From Gordonia malaquae NBRC 108250 (GTDB taxonomy: Bacteria > Actinomycetota > Actinomycetes > Mycobacteriales > Mycobacteriaceae), in the NCBI RefSeq assembly GCF_000344135.1, contig NZ_BAOP01000003.1, positions 186,001-250,000 on the forward strand: a stretch of DNA of 64,000 nucleotides, written 5' to 3'. Numbering within the stretch: position 1 is the first letter of the stretch; every line of letters begins with the position of its first letter. A program made the translations under genes and the position numbers. Below are positions 48,318 through 57,505 of the stretch, piece after piece. A model generated the notes under the pieces. It had not been told where the DNA came from and did no database searches. It saw only the letters and a program-made list of their open reading frames with translations.

Positions 48318-50483
48318 ATGTCTGATCGTGTCACCGTCAACGGCTTGCAGGTCGCTGAGGTCCTCTATGACTTCGTCAACAACAAGGCTCTCCCGGGTAC
48401 CGGTGTAGACGCCGACGCCTTCTGGACCGGCGCCGCCGCGGTGATCAACGACCTCGCACCACGCAACCGCGAACTCCTCGCGGTCCGCGACGACCTCCAG
48501 GCCAAGATCGACGCCTGGCACCGCGATCACCAGACTCTCGACTTCGACGAGTACAAGGCGTTCCTCACCGAGATCGGTTACCTCGTGCCGGTTCCCGCCG
48601 ACTTCGAGATCACCACCGAAGGCGTCGACACCGAGATCACCTCGGTCCCCGGCCCTCAGCTCGTGGTCCCGATCCTCAACGCCCGCTTCGCCCTCAACGC
48701 GTCCAACGCGCGCTGGGGATCGCTGTACGACGCGCTCTACGGCACCGACGCCATCTCCGAGGCTGACGGTGCGGAGAAGGGCACGTCGTACAACAAGGTC
48801 CGCGGCGACAAGGTGATCGCATTCGCGAAGGCGTTCCTCGACAAGGCAGTGCCGCTCGAACAGTGCAGCCACGCCGACGTCACCTCGTACACCGTGTCGG
48901 GCGACTCCGTCGTCGCAGCGTTCGGTGACGGACAGACCACGACGTTCGCCGATCCGACTGCATTCGTCGGCTACACCGGCGAACCCGCTGCGCCGACCGG
49001 GATCCTGGTCCGTCACAACGGTCTGCACCTGGAGATCCAGATCGACGCGTCGTCGCCGATCGGCTCCACGGACTCCGCCGGGGTCAAGGACGTCGCCGTC
49101 GAGTCGGCCGTCACCACGATCATGGACTTCGAGGACTCGGTCGCCGCGGTCGACGCCGACGACAAGGTGCTCGGCTACACCAACTGGCTCGGCCTCAACA
49201 AGGGCGACCTCGCCGAAGAGGTCAGCAAGGGCGGCAAGACGTTCACCCGCACGCTGAACCCCAACCGGACCTACACGGCTCCGGACGGCTCGACCCTGGA
49301 ACTGCACGGCCGCAGCCTGCTGTTCGTCCGCAACGTCGGTCACCTGATGACGAACCCGGCCATCCTCGACGCCGACGGCAACGAGGTCCCCGAAGGCATC
49401 ATCGACGCCCTCGTCACCTCCGCGATCGGCATCCACGGCATGTCCGCCGAGGGCCTGCAGAACTCGCGCACCGGATCGATCTACATCGTGAAGCCGAAGA
49501 TGCACGGTCCCGACGAGGTCGCCTTCACCGCCGAGTTGTTCGGCCGCGTCGAGGACGTCCTGGGCCTGGAGCGCAACACCCTCAAGGTCGGCATCATGGA
49601 TGAGGAGCGCCGCACGTCGGTGAACCTGAAGGCGTCGATCAAGGCCGCGTCCGAGCGTGTCGTGTTCATCAACACCGGCTTCCTCGACCGCACCGGCGAC
49701 GAGATCCACACCTCGATGGAGGCGGGTCCGTTTGTCCGCAAGGCCGAGATCAAGGGCCAGACCTGGTTCAACGCGTACGAGGACTCCAACGTCGACACGG
49801 GCCTCGCCGCGGGTCTCGAGCACAAGGCGCAGATTGGCAAGGGCATGTGGGCCATGCCCGACCTGATGGCCGACATGCTCGAGCAGAAGATCGGTCACCC
49901 GAAGGCCGGCGCGAACACCGCATGGGTTCCGTCGCCGACCGCTGCGACGCTGCACGCGCTGCACTACCACGAGGTCGACGTCTTCGAACGCCAGGACGAG
50001 ATCGCCAAGCGCGATCCCGCGTCGGTCGACGACATTCTCACGATCCCGCTCTCGGCGAACCCGAACTGGACCGACGAGGAGAAGCGTGAGGAGCTCGACA
50101 ACAACGCGCAGTCGATCCTCGGTTACGTCGTCCGCTGGATCGATCACGGTGTCGGTTGTTCCAAGGTTCCGGACATCCACGACGTGGCACTCATGGAGGA
50201 CCGCGCCACGCTGCGCATCTCGAGCCAGTTGCTCGCCAACTGGCTGCGTCACGGCATCGTGACCGAAGACGACGTCGTCGCCGCGCTCAAGCGCATGGCG
50301 CCGGTCGTCGACCGCCAGAACGCAAGCGATCCGGAGTACCGTCCGCTCGCAGCCGATTTCGACTCGAACATCGCATTCAACGCTGCGAAGTCGCTGATCC
50401 TCGAAGGCGCTGCTCAGCCGAGCGGCTACACCGAACCGATCCTGCATCGGGCGCGCCGCGAGTACAAGGCCGCGAACGCCTGA
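48318..50483 (+). CDS. glcB: Malate synthase G
   Basis: 721 aa, the G isoform length. Condenses glyoxylate and acetyl-CoA to malate. Seen: [18 protein letters not shown] with the Mg-binding acids, [41 protein letters not shown] and the QASTAMED-like later region; the catalytic barrel and C-terminal cap are complete. It works with isocitrate lyase, which is not in the window, in the glyoxylate shunt. ATG at 48318 follows AGAAAGG. A U-tract terminator ends the unit. Confidence 0.96.
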   Translation: MSDRVTVNGLQVAEVLYDFVNNKALPGTGVDADAFWTGAAAVINDLAPRNRELLAVRDDLQAKIDAWHRDHQTLDFDEYKAFLTEIGYLVPVPADFEITTEGVDTEITSVPGPQLVVPILNARFALNASNARWGSLYDALYGTDAISEADGAEKGTSYNKVRGDKVIAFAKAFLDKAVPLEQCSHADVTSYTVSGDSVVAAFGDGQTTTFADPTAFVGYTGEPAAPTGILVRHNGLHLEIQIDASSPIGSTDSAGVKDVAVESAVTTIMDFEDSVAAVDADDKVLGYTNWLGLNKGDLAEEVSKGGKTFTRTLNPNRTYTAPDGSTLELHGRSLLFVRNVGHLMTNPAILDADGNEVPEGIIDALVTSAIGIHGMSAEGLQNSRTGSIYIVKPKMHGPDEVAFTAELFGRVEDVLGLERNTLKVGIMDEERRTSVNLKASIKAASERVVFINTGFLDRTGDEIHTSMEAGPFVRKAEIKGQTWFNAYEDSNVDTGLAAGLEHKAQIGKGMWAMPDLMADMLEQKIGHPKAGANTAWVPSPTAATLHALHYHEVDVFERQDEIAKRDPASVDDILTIPLSANPNWTDEEKREELDNNAQSILGYVVRWIDHGVGCSKVPDIHDVALMEDRATLRISSQLLANWLRHGIVTEDDVVAALKRMAPVVDRQNASDPEYRPLAADFDSNIAFNAAKSLILEGAAQPSGYTEPILHRARREYKAANA

Positions 50484-50501
50484 TACACCTGATGGTGTAG
50501 G

Positions 50502-50543
50502 CGCCGGGCCACGTGGTGGGAACGCCTCGTGGCCCGGCGTTTT
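50502..50543 (+). terminator. Intrinsic terminator after glcB
   Basis: 12-bp stem CGCCGGGCCACG/CGTGGCCCGGCG, 14-nt loop and a TTTT tract. A small TACACC-TGAT-GGTGTA hairpin (50484-50499) directly after the stop codon precedes it. Confidence 0.88.
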
Positions 50544-50608
50544 CAGTTCAACCGAAGTAGACAGTGGACGGGCTCGGGGGTGGGCCGAGCGCACAGGAGG
50601 GACACGCG

Positions 50609-51787
50609 TTGTCGAAGCACTCGACAGGCGAGAAGAATCGTCAGTTCATCGCACGACCGATCGTCGCCGGAGCACTGGTGGTGATCCTGATCGCGGGCGT
50701 CATCACTGCGTGGTCGAGGCTCGGCGACGATATCGAGCAGACCGCGTCGACCGACGCCTCGGCATGCGTCGACGGAAAGGCGACAGTTCCCGTCGTCGCC
50801 GATCCCGCGATCGCCCCGGGGCTGCAGCGCATCGCACAGAACTTCAACAGCACCAATCCAATCGTGCGGGACAAGTGCGTGACCGTGCAGGTTCGCCCGG
50901 CCGACGCGCGCGCGACGCTGGAAGGCCTCACCGCGAAGAAGTGGGACACACGGTCGTTCGGCCCCTACCCGGGCGCGTGGGTTCCGGAGTCGTCCGTGTG
51001 GGCCGCCGCCCTGCAGACGAAGAACGAGTCGATCCTGCAGGGTCCGCCTGCATCGCTCGTCTCGTCCCCTGTCCGACTCGTGATCGAACGTGAACTGGCG
51101 AAAGCGATCAACGGACGCATCGCGTGGAAGGACCTGCCGGGACTGACTCAGGCCAATTCCCTCGCTGCCTACGGACATCGCGAGTGGGGGTCGCTGCGCA
51201 TGGCGATGCCGAACGGACCGCAGTCGGACGCCTCTGCGCTCGGCGCGCAGGGCGTCGCCGCCGCCGTCGCCGACCAGAAGGGATCGCTCACCGCCGCTCA
51301 GGCCGAATCCCCCGCTGTGAAGCGCGCCGTGGAACAGTTGATGTCCGCGCCCCCGAAGATCGGTGACGGCTCGACCGCGGCTGCGGTGACGGCGATCGGA
51401 GCGGCCACGGACCCGGCGAATGCCAAGGTCCGGGCTGTTCCGGCGACAGAGCAGAGCGTGTTCGCGTCGACTGTCGACGACAAGACCGCCAAGGTCGCCG
51501 TCGTCGCACCGACCGGAGCGACTCCGGTCGCGGACTACCCCGTCGTCAAACTGGCGGGCGACATGGTGCCCGCATACGCCGGTGATGCGATCTCGGAGTT
51601 CTTCACATTCGCCCGGAAACCTCCACAGATGAAGATCCTGACCGGCATGGGCTTCCGCGGTACCGGTCCACTCCCCGCCCCGACTGCCACTGTTCCATTC
51701 GGTCCCGTGGTCGACGCGCTCCCCGCGCCCGAACCCGCCGCGGCCGTCGCCATCAACAAGATCGTCCTCCCCGCCGCCGCTCCCTGA
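50609..51787 (+). CDS. Membrane-anchored solute-binding-like protein without VWA domain
   Basis: 392 aa. One uncleaved N-terminal anchor (about 17-39), then a periplasmic-binding-like domain: VVADPAIAPGLQRIAQNFN, VTVQVRPADARATLEGL, SSVWAAALQ, SSPVRLVIERELAKAING and LPGLTQANSLAAYGH. This matches the substrate-binding half of actinobacterial binding-protein/VWA fusions; here the chain ends in an Ala/Pro-rich tail with no VWA domain. The TTG at 50609 is set by AGGAGG at 50595-50600; GTG 50564 is the alternative. Neighbour of glcB as in mycobacteria. Confidence 0.72.
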   Translation: MSKHSTGEKNRQFIARPIVAGALVVILIAGVITAWSRLGDDIEQTASTDASACVDGKATVPVVADPAIAPGLQRIAQNFNSTNPIVRDKCVTVQVRPADARATLEGLTAKKWDTRSFGPYPGAWVPESSVWAAALQTKNESILQGPPASLVSSPVRLVIERELAKAINGRIAWKDLPGLTQANSLAAYGHREWGSLRMAMPNGPQSDASALGAQGVAAAVADQKGSLTAAQAESPAVKRAVEQLMSAPPKIGDGSTAAAVTAIGAATDPANAKVRAVPATEQSVFASTVDDKTAKVAVVAPTGATPVADYPVVKLAGDMVPAYAGDAISEFFTFARKPPQMKILTGMGFRGTGPLPAPTATVPFGPVVDALPAPEPAAAVAINKIVLPAAAP

Positions 51788-51813
51788 GTCGCGGAACGCT
51801 GATTCATCGCTGA

Positions 51814-52452
51814 TCAGCGGCGACGATTCCAGAACTGGTGTGTGAGTCCGCTCGCGGTGGTGACCGATTCGATGTCGAAACGGTCGTGGACGTCGCGCCC
51901 ACCGTCGAAGACGGACACGCCTGAACCGAGGACGATCGGCACGGTCACCAGGTGCACGAAGTCGACGAGGTCGGCGTCCAAGAACTGACGGATCGACGAC
52001 GGTCCCCCGCCCAGCCGGATGTCGCCGCCGTCGGCGAGTTCCCGAGCCTGCGCGATCGCCTCTTCCGGGGCTGCGTCGACGAAGTGGAAGCTCGTGCCGT
52101 TCTCAAAGGTCAGTGTCTCGCGTTCGTGGTGGGTCAGCACGATGACGGGCGTCTTGAACGGCGGTTCGGCGCCCCACCAGCCGATCCACTCGTCGTCGGT
52201 CCACGGTCCGCTCTGCGGCCCGAACTTCTTGCGGCCCATGATCTCCACGCCGATTCCCTGTCCCCAGAGACTGTAGAACGCACGATCGGCGGTGATCGGA
52301 TCGTCCACGGTGTGGACGCCCTCGATGACACGGCCGTCGAAGCGGCTGAAGAGGTCCCGGGCGTGCCCGATCGGTTCGTCGACGGTGACGGTTCCGCCGG
52401 CGCTGAAGCCGTCCAACGAGATGTTCAGGTTGTGTACGCGCACTTTCGACAT
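51814..52452 (-). CDS. Dihydrofolate reductase-like / RibD C-terminal domain protein
   Basis: 212 aa. RVHNLNISLDGFSAG is the first strand of RibD-C/DHFR-like reductases; GVEIMGRKKFGP, TPVIVLTHHERETL, DIRLGGGPSSIRQFLDADLVD and VTVPIVLGSGVSVF complete the fold. These stand-alone proteins are NADPH-dependent reductases of unknown substrate, not true DHFR. Divergent from the sulfur operon. Confidence 0.85.
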   Translation of the reverse strand: MSKVRVHNLNISLDGFSAGGTVTVDEPIGHARDLFSRFDGRVIEGVHTVDDPITADRAFYSLWGQGIGVEIMGRKKFGPQSGPWTDDEWIGWWGAEPPFKTPVIVLTHHERETLTFENGTSFHFVDAAPEEAIAQARELADGGDIRLGGGPSSIRQFLDADLVDFVHLVTVPIVLGSGVSVFDGGRDVHDRFDIESVTTASGLTHQFWNRRR

Positions 52453-52543
52453 GCCCAGAACGGTACTCGTCGTTGTGTGCTCGGTGAGTCCAATTCACGT
52501 GCCCTGCACCCGATCCCGACAGTTGAATTCATCGCGGGCCGAT

Positions 52544-52564
52544 CCGTCGACGGACCGTCGACGG
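52544..52564. promoter_or_regulatory. Tandem palindromes CCGTCGACGG x2 before the sulfur operon
   Basis: The 10-bp perfect palindrome occurs at 52544-52553 and 52555-52564, an 11-bp period, so both copies face the same side of the helix. They end 18 bp before the leader-peptide ATG, where promoter elements are expected. Candidate operator. Confidence 0.5.
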
Positions 52565-52582
52565 CGGCGCACCATCGTTGTC

Positions 52583-52621
52583 ATGACCGCTGTCGAACTC
52601 TCCCGGAACCGATGTCGCTGA
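52583..52621 (+). CDS. 12-aa cysteine-containing leader peptide
   Basis: ATG opens a 12-codon frame, MTAVELSRNRCR, followed by TGA. It stands 44 nt before sfnG and has no Shine-Dalgarno, as expected for a leaderless upstream ORF. The Cys codon next to the end is the hallmark of actinobacterial cysteine-responsive leader peptides that control sulfur-assimilation operons by translation or attenuation. That role is inferred from position and composition. Confidence 0.6.
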   Translation: MTAVELSRNRCR

Positions 52622-52665
52622 CCATGCGTCCTGACGTCCACTTCACGAGGAGAACCACCACTGTC

Positions 52666-53832
52666 ATGTCCGACATCGTTTCCGAGCGGCTCGACGCCGC
52701 ATCAGCTCCACTCCAATTCGCGTACTGGGTGCCGAATGTGAGCGGCGGCCTCGTCGTCTCCACGATCGAGCAACGCACCGACTGGAGTTACGACTACAAC
52801 CGCAAGCTCGCCGTCCTCGCAGAGAACAACGGCTTCGATTACGCACTGTCGCAAGTCCGATACATCGCGTCGTACGGTGCCGCCTACCAGCACGAATCGA
52901 CGAGCTTCTCACTCGCCCTGCTGCTGGCAACCGAAAGACTCAAGGTGATCGCCGCCGTGCACCCCGGGCTGTGGCAGCCCGGAGTCCTGGCCAAGTTCCT
53001 CACCACCGCCGACCACCTGTCCGGCGGGCGAGCCGCCGTGAACGTGGTGTCCGGATGGTTCAAAGACGAGTTCACCAAGCTCGGCGAACCGTGGCTCGAG
53101 CACGATGAACGCTACCGCCGGACCGAGGAGTTCATCACCTACCTGCGACGGATCTGGACCGACGATCACGCCGAGCTCAAGGGCGACTTCTATCGGCTCC
53201 ACGACTTCGACCTGAAGCCCAAGCCCGTCGACCTCCCCGGTCGCCCGCACCCGGAGATATTCCAGGGCGGCAACTCGACGGCCGCACGTGCACTCGCCGG
53301 CCGGGTGTCCGACTGGTACTTCAGCAACGGCAAGGACTTCGACGGGTTGACCGAGCAGGTCGTCGACGTGAACACCGAAGCCGCCCTGCACGGTCGAACC
53401 GTCAAATTCGGGCTCAACGGCTTCCTCATCGGCCGTGACACCGAAGCGGAGGCACGCGACGTGCTCCGCGAGATCGTCGACAAAGCCGACCGACAGGCCG
53501 TCGAAGGCTTCGGCTCCGCAGTCAAACAGGCAGGCAACTCGACGGCGGACGGCAAGGGCATGTGGCAGGACTCCGAGTTCGCCGACCTCGTCCAGTACAA
53601 CGACGGGTTCCGCACAGGTCTGGTCGGCACTCCCGAGCAGATCGCCGAGCGCATCGTCGCCTACAAGACACGCGGTGTGAACCTCTTCCTCCTCGGATTC
53701 CTGCACTACCTGGAGGACGTCGAGTACTTCGGCACCCACATCCTTCCCCTGGTCCGGGAGCTCGAAGCGGACCTCACCTCCAGCGGACGGCTCGAGTCCG
53801 AACTCGCCCGCAACGGCGTCCTGACCGCCTGA
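52666..53832 (+). CDS. sfnG: Dimethylsulfone-type FMN-dependent monooxygenase
   Basis: 388-aa luciferase-like (LLM) monooxygenase. Long blocks agree with SfnG as I know it: FAYWVPNVSGGLVVSTIEQR, YALSQVRYIASYGA, HESTSFSLALLLATERLKV, WFKDEFTKLGEPWLEHDERY, FQGGNSTAARALAG and YNDGFRTGLVGTPEQIAERI. It oxidises small sulfones such as dimethylsulfone to sulfinates using FMNH2 and O2. ATG 52666 with GAGGAG upstream; in-frame ATGs further up overlap the leader region and are not preferred. First structural gene of the operon. Confidence 0.92.
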   Translation: MSDIVSERLDAASAPLQFAYWVPNVSGGLVVSTIEQRTDWSYDYNRKLAVLAENNGFDYALSQVRYIASYGAAYQHESTSFSLALLLATERLKVIAAVHPGLWQPGVLAKFLTTADHLSGGRAAVNVVSGWFKDEFTKLGEPWLEHDERYRRTEEFITYLRRIWTDDHAELKGDFYRLHDFDLKPKPVDLPGRPHPEIFQGGNSTAARALAGRVSDWYFSNGKDFDGLTEQVVDVNTEAALHGRTVKFGLNGFLIGRDTEAEARDVLREIVDKADRQAVEGFGSAVKQAGNSTADGKGMWQDSEFADLVQYNDGFRTGLVGTPEQIAERIVAYKTRGVNLFLLGFLHYLEDVEYFGTHILPLVRELEADLTSSGRLESELARNGVLTA

Positions 53833-53867
53833 CACCCCACACCTCACCTGACAAGGAATCCCACACC

Positions 53868-55073
53868 ATGACCACCTCACTGTCCCCCGACACCACCACC
53901 ACCAGTGCCTTCGACGAGGCCCTCCACCGCGCCGACCTGGTAGCCGCAGAGCTCCGCGCCACTGCCGCGGAGCGCGATCGCGCCAACGCCGCACCGACCG
54001 CCGAGATCGAGCTCCTCCGCAGTCACGACCTGCTGCAGGTGGGCGAACCCGTCGAACTCGGCGGGTCCGGCCTGAACTATGCGCAGACGCAGCAGATCAC
54101 TCGCCGTATCGCGCGCGGCGACACCTCGATCGCCCACCTCCTCGGCTATCACTACGCACAGCAGCGGATCGCCCACCTCTTCGGCACCCCGGAGCAGGCG
54201 GAGGCGTTGTCCCGCCGGAACGCGCAGGAGAAGCTGTTCTGGGGCGGCGTCCAGAACCCACGCGGCGGGAGCGGCCTGGTGCTGACGCGCGACGAAGACG
54301 GCTTCCGGCTCAACGGCCGCCGCACGTTCGCCTCCGGCGCCGGCGTCGGTGATCAGCTGTCGGTGACCGCCACATTCGGCGACGCCCTGGTCTTCCTCTC
54401 ACTGCCCGCAGGCAAGGAGGGTTTCACGCCGCTCGGCGACTGGGACAACATCGGCCAGCGCCTCACCGACTCGGGCGGTGTCGAGTTCGTGAACACGCCG
54501 ATCTCGCGTGACGAGATCCTCGGCGACCCCGACTCCCCACCGACGTTCACCGCGTTCCAGCAGCTTGTGACTCCGCACTGGCAGCTCGCCTTCGTGAACT
54601 TCTACATCGGCACCGCTGAAGGAGCCTTGGACGAGGCCCTCGACTGGACTCGACTCAACGCAAGCGCGTGGGAGACGTCCGGCCTGGAGGCCGCCACCGA
54701 CGACCCCTACATCTTGGAGCTCGTCGGAGAGCTCCGCGCGGAGATCACCGCAGCCGTCCTGCTCGCCGACCGTGCAGGCGACGCCCTGCAGCACGCGCTC
54801 GACATCGGTGAAGCGCTCACGGACGAGCAACGCGCCGTGGCCGCAGTCGCGATCGCCGAGGCGAAGTACGTGACCACCAAGGTCTCGTTGGACGCGGCGT
54901 CCCGACTGTTCGAGATTCAGGGCGCTCGTGCGACCACCACCGACTACGGCTTCGATCGGCACTGGCGGAACCTCCGCACGCACACCGTCCACGATCCGGT
55001 GGCGTACAAGGCACGCGAGGTCGGCGACTGGACACTGAACCACCGCGCACCGCAGTTCTCGCTCTACAGCTGA
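53868..55073 (+). CDS. DszC/SfnC-like flavin monooxygenase (acyl-CoA dehydrogenase fold) 1
   Basis: 401 aa. The acyl-CoA dehydrogenase fold of the DszC group: LLQVGEPVELGGSGLNYAQT, GDTSIAHLLGYHYAQQ, VQNPRGGSGLVLTRDEDGF, RRTFASGAGVGD, then the helical C-terminal domain with LFEIQGARATTTDYGFDRHW and RNLRTHTVHDPVAYK. Members use FMNH2 to oxygenate sulfur compounds (dibenzothiophene in the case of DszC). Within a SfnG/SsuD operon the target is more likely a small alkyl sulfur compound. AAGGAA before ATG; 36 nt from sfnG. Confidence 0.85.
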   Translation: MTTSLSPDTTTTSAFDEALHRADLVAAELRATAAERDRANAAPTAEIELLRSHDLLQVGEPVELGGSGLNYAQTQQITRRIARGDTSIAHLLGYHYAQQRIAHLFGTPEQAEALSRRNAQEKLFWGGVQNPRGGSGLVLTRDEDGFRLNGRRTFASGAGVGDQLSVTATFGDALVFLSLPAGKEGFTPLGDWDNIGQRLTDSGGVEFVNTPISRDEILGDPDSPPTFTAFQQLVTPHWQLAFVNFYIGTAEGALDEALDWTRLNASAWETSGLEAATDDPYILELVGELRAEITAAVLLADRAGDALQHALDIGEALTDEQRAVAAVAIAEAKYVTTKVSLDAASRLFEIQGARATTTDYGFDRHWRNLRTHTVHDPVAYKAREVGDWTLNHRAPQFSLYS

Positions 55074-55077
55074 CGCT

Positions 55078-56253
55078 GTGACACTGCGAATCACCGATCA
55101 CGACGCCGCGCTCGACGCGGCTCGTGCACTCGCACCCGCCGTCGCGGCGGGTGCGAGTGCCCGTGACGCCACCAGGCAGCTCCCGTTCGACGAGGTCACT
55201 GCACTGTCGGCGTCCGGGCTCCTGTCCATCACGGTGCCGACCGAGTTCGGCGGCCCGGGGCTCGGCGCTTCAACACTGGCGTCAGTGGTGGCAACGATCG
55301 CCGCCGCCGATCCGAACGTCGCTCAGATCCCACAAAGCCACTTCGTGTTCGTCGACGCCGTCCGCCGAGTCGGGCCGGACACGCTCAAGGAGCACCTGTT
55401 CCCTCGGGTCGTGAACGGCGGACGGGTCGCGAACGCGCAGACCGAGCGCGGCGGTCGGACCGCTCTCGACGACTCCACGGCCCTGCACCGGACCGCGGAC
55501 GGCCTGCGGCTCACCGGGACGAAGCATTACAGCACCGGTGCGCTGTTCGCCGACGTCCTCGCCGTGCGGGCGAACGGTCCGGACAGCGGCAGCGTGATCG
55601 CGTTCGTTCCAGCCGACTCCGACGGTGTCGAGATCGTCGACGACTGGGACGGGTTCGGTCAGCGCACCACCGCGAGCGGCACCGTGGTGCTGAACGATGT
55701 CCCGGTCGACAGCGGTCACCTGGTGGACTTCACTCGCCTGCTCGCTACGCCGAGCACCTACGGGACACGCGCCCAACTCCTGCACGCCGCGATCGACGTC
55801 GGCATCGCGCGAGGTGCTCTCGACGCGGCGCCGAGCGTGGTCAGCAGCGCTCGCCCATGGTTCGAGGCAGGCGTCGACAGGGCGGGCGACGACCCACTGC
55901 TGCTCGCCCAGGCCGGAGACCTCGAGCTCGACGTGCGCGCAGCAGAGGCCCTCCTCGACGTCGCGGCCCGCAGTATCGACGACGCCGACGCCGACCCGAC
56001 TCGCGAGACGATCGGCGCCGCGGCGCTCGCGACCGCGGCGGCGAAGGTCAGCGCGGGACGAGCAGCGCGCCGCGCGGGCGCGGACCTGTTCGACTTCGGC
56101 GGCACTCGCGCGGCAGGTTCGCAGGCCAACGTGTCGCGCTTCTGGCGTGATGCACGAACTCACACTCTCCACGACCCGGAACGCTGGAAGGTCCAGCACC
56201 TAGGCCGATGGGCGCTGGACAGGAAGCTCCCGCCGAGCCACGGAACGCTTTAG
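55078..56253 (+). CDS. SfnC-like flavin monooxygenase (acyl-CoA dehydrogenase fold) 2
   Basis: 391 aa, a divergent paralogue of the previous protein. ITVPTEFGGPGLGASTLASV, DPNVAQIPQSHFVFVDAVRR, NGGRVANAQTERGGR, LTGTKHYSTGALFAD, and a closing FDFGGTRAAGSQANVSRFW with RDARTHTLHDPERW. It resembles the SfnC proteins found in sulfone and sulfonate gene clusters. GTG start 4 nt after the previous stop implies coupling. Two such paralogues in one operon suggest two substrates or sequential oxygenation steps. Confidence 0.83.
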   Translation: MTLRITDHDAALDAARALAPAVAAGASARDATRQLPFDEVTALSASGLLSITVPTEFGGPGLGASTLASVVATIAAADPNVAQIPQSHFVFVDAVRRVGPDTLKEHLFPRVVNGGRVANAQTERGGRTALDDSTALHRTADGLRLTGTKHYSTGALFADVLAVRANGPDSGSVIAFVPADSDGVEIVDDWDGFGQRTTASGTVVLNDVPVDSGHLVDFTRLLATPSTYGTRAQLLHAAIDVGIARGALDAAPSVVSSARPWFEAGVDRAGDDPLLLAQAGDLELDVRAAEALLDVAARSIDDADADPTRETIGAAALATAAAKVSAGRAARRAGADLFDFGGTRAAGSQANVSRFWRDARTHTLHDPERWKVQHLGRWALDRKLPPSHGTL

Positions 56254-56292
56254 AAACAGACGCTCTAGAAACAGACAAGGAAGTCACGACTG

Positions 56293-57465
56293 ATGTCCCT
56301 CAAGCTCCACTGGTTTCTGCCGACGTACGGCGACTCGCGCTTCATCGTCGGCGGGGGTCACGGGCAACCGGCCGGAATCGCTCGCGGCGATCGCGATGCG
56401 TCCATCGGCTATCTGTCGTCGATCGCCAGAGCCGCCGAGGACTTCGGATTCACGGCCGCGCTCACGCCTGCGGGCGCATGGTGCGAGGACGCCTGGCTGA
56501 CCACCGCGATGGTCGCTCGAGAGACCGAGCGCCTGGGCTTCCTCGTCGCTTTCCGCCCGGGCCTGGTCAGTCCGACGCTCGCCGCCCAGATGGCGGCGAC
56601 CTTCACCAAGCACGCGCCCGGCCGTCTGCTGTTGAACGTCGTCACCGGAGGCGAGTCCGCCGAGCAACGCGCGTACGGTGACCATCTCGACAAAGCGGCA
56701 CGCTATGCCCGTTCCGATGAGTTCTTGAGCGTCGTCCGACGATTGTGGGCCGGGGAGACCGTCACTCACCGCGGCGAGCACATCACCGTCGAGGAGGCGA
56801 CGCTCGCGACTCTTCCCGATCCGGTGCCGCCGATCTACTTCGGCGGATCGTCTCCGGAAGCCGGCACGGTCGCCGCACATCACAGTGACGTGTACCTGAC
56901 GTGGGGCGAACCTCCCGCCGCTGTCGCGACGAAGATCGACTGGATCCGTGGCCTCGCGGCCCAGCAGGGCCGGACCGTGACCTTCGGTGTGCGCCTCCAC
57001 GTCATCACGCGTGACACGTCGGAGGCCGCGTGGGCCGAAGCCGGACGGCTCCTCGAGGCTCTCGACGCCGACACGATCGCGCACATCCAAGAAGGACTCG
57101 GTCGGAGTGAGTCGACCGGCCAGGCGTCCATGCGTGCACTGCACGAGCAGAACCGAGCCGACGGCTCGTGGCAGGATCCGCGTGCCCTCGAGATCGTGCC
57201 GAATCTGTGGTCCGGAGTCGGCCTGGTTCGTGGTGGCGCAGGCACCGCGCTCGTCGGGTCCCACTCGGAAGTCGCCGACTTGATCGCCGAGTACGCCGCC
57301 GTCGGTGTCGACGAGTTCGTCCTGTCCGGCTATCCGCACCTCGAGGAGCTCTACTGGTTCGGCGAAGGAGTGGTGCCCGAGTTGACCAGACGGGGACTTT
57401 TCGACGACCGACTCAGCCGATCGATCACGACTTCCGGGACACCTTTTGTTCCGGCCGCCCGCTGA
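56293..57465 (+). CDS. FMNH2-dependent alkanesulfonate monooxygenase (SsuD/MsuD type)
   Basis: 390-aa LLM protein. LKLHWFLPTYGDSR at the N-terminus, AAEDFGFTAALTPAGAWCEDAW, LGFLVAFRPGLVSPTLAAQM, LNVVTGGESAEQRAYGDHL, IYFGGSSPEAGTVAAHHSD and FVLSGYPHLEELYWFGEGV match the SsuD family. It cleaves alkanesulfonates to aldehyde and sulfite, following the SfnG step. AAGGAAG precedes the ATG. The Cys in GAWCEDAW replaces no known catalytic residue. Confidence 0.9.
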   Translation: MSLKLHWFLPTYGDSRFIVGGGHGQPAGIARGDRDASIGYLSSIARAAEDFGFTAALTPAGAWCEDAWLTTAMVARETERLGFLVAFRPGLVSPTLAAQMAATFTKHAPGRLLLNVVTGGESAEQRAYGDHLDKAARYARSDEFLSVVRRLWAGETVTHRGEHITVEEATLATLPDPVPPIYFGGSSPEAGTVAAHHSDVYLTWGEPPAAVATKIDWIRGLAAQQGRTVTFGVRLHVITRDTSEAAWAEAGRLLEALDADTIAHIQEGLGRSESTGQASMRALHEQNRADGSWQDPRALEIVPNLWSGVGLVRGGAGTALVGSHSEVADLIAEYAAVGVDEFVLSGYPHLEELYWFGEGVVPELTRRGLFDDRLSRSITTSGTPFVPAAR

Positions 57466-57505
57466 GCGGGACCGACACCCGCTCAACCGTAGGAGTCAGG
57501 ACATC

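Noticed and set aside
48057-50594. 845-aa open frame opposite glcB
   Set aside because: Antisense shadow of malate synthase G; no family blocks.
51952-52665. Long N-terminal extension of sfnG
   Set aside because: Runs antisense to the RibD-like gene and through the leader-peptide region; SfnG proteins begin near the ATG at 52666.
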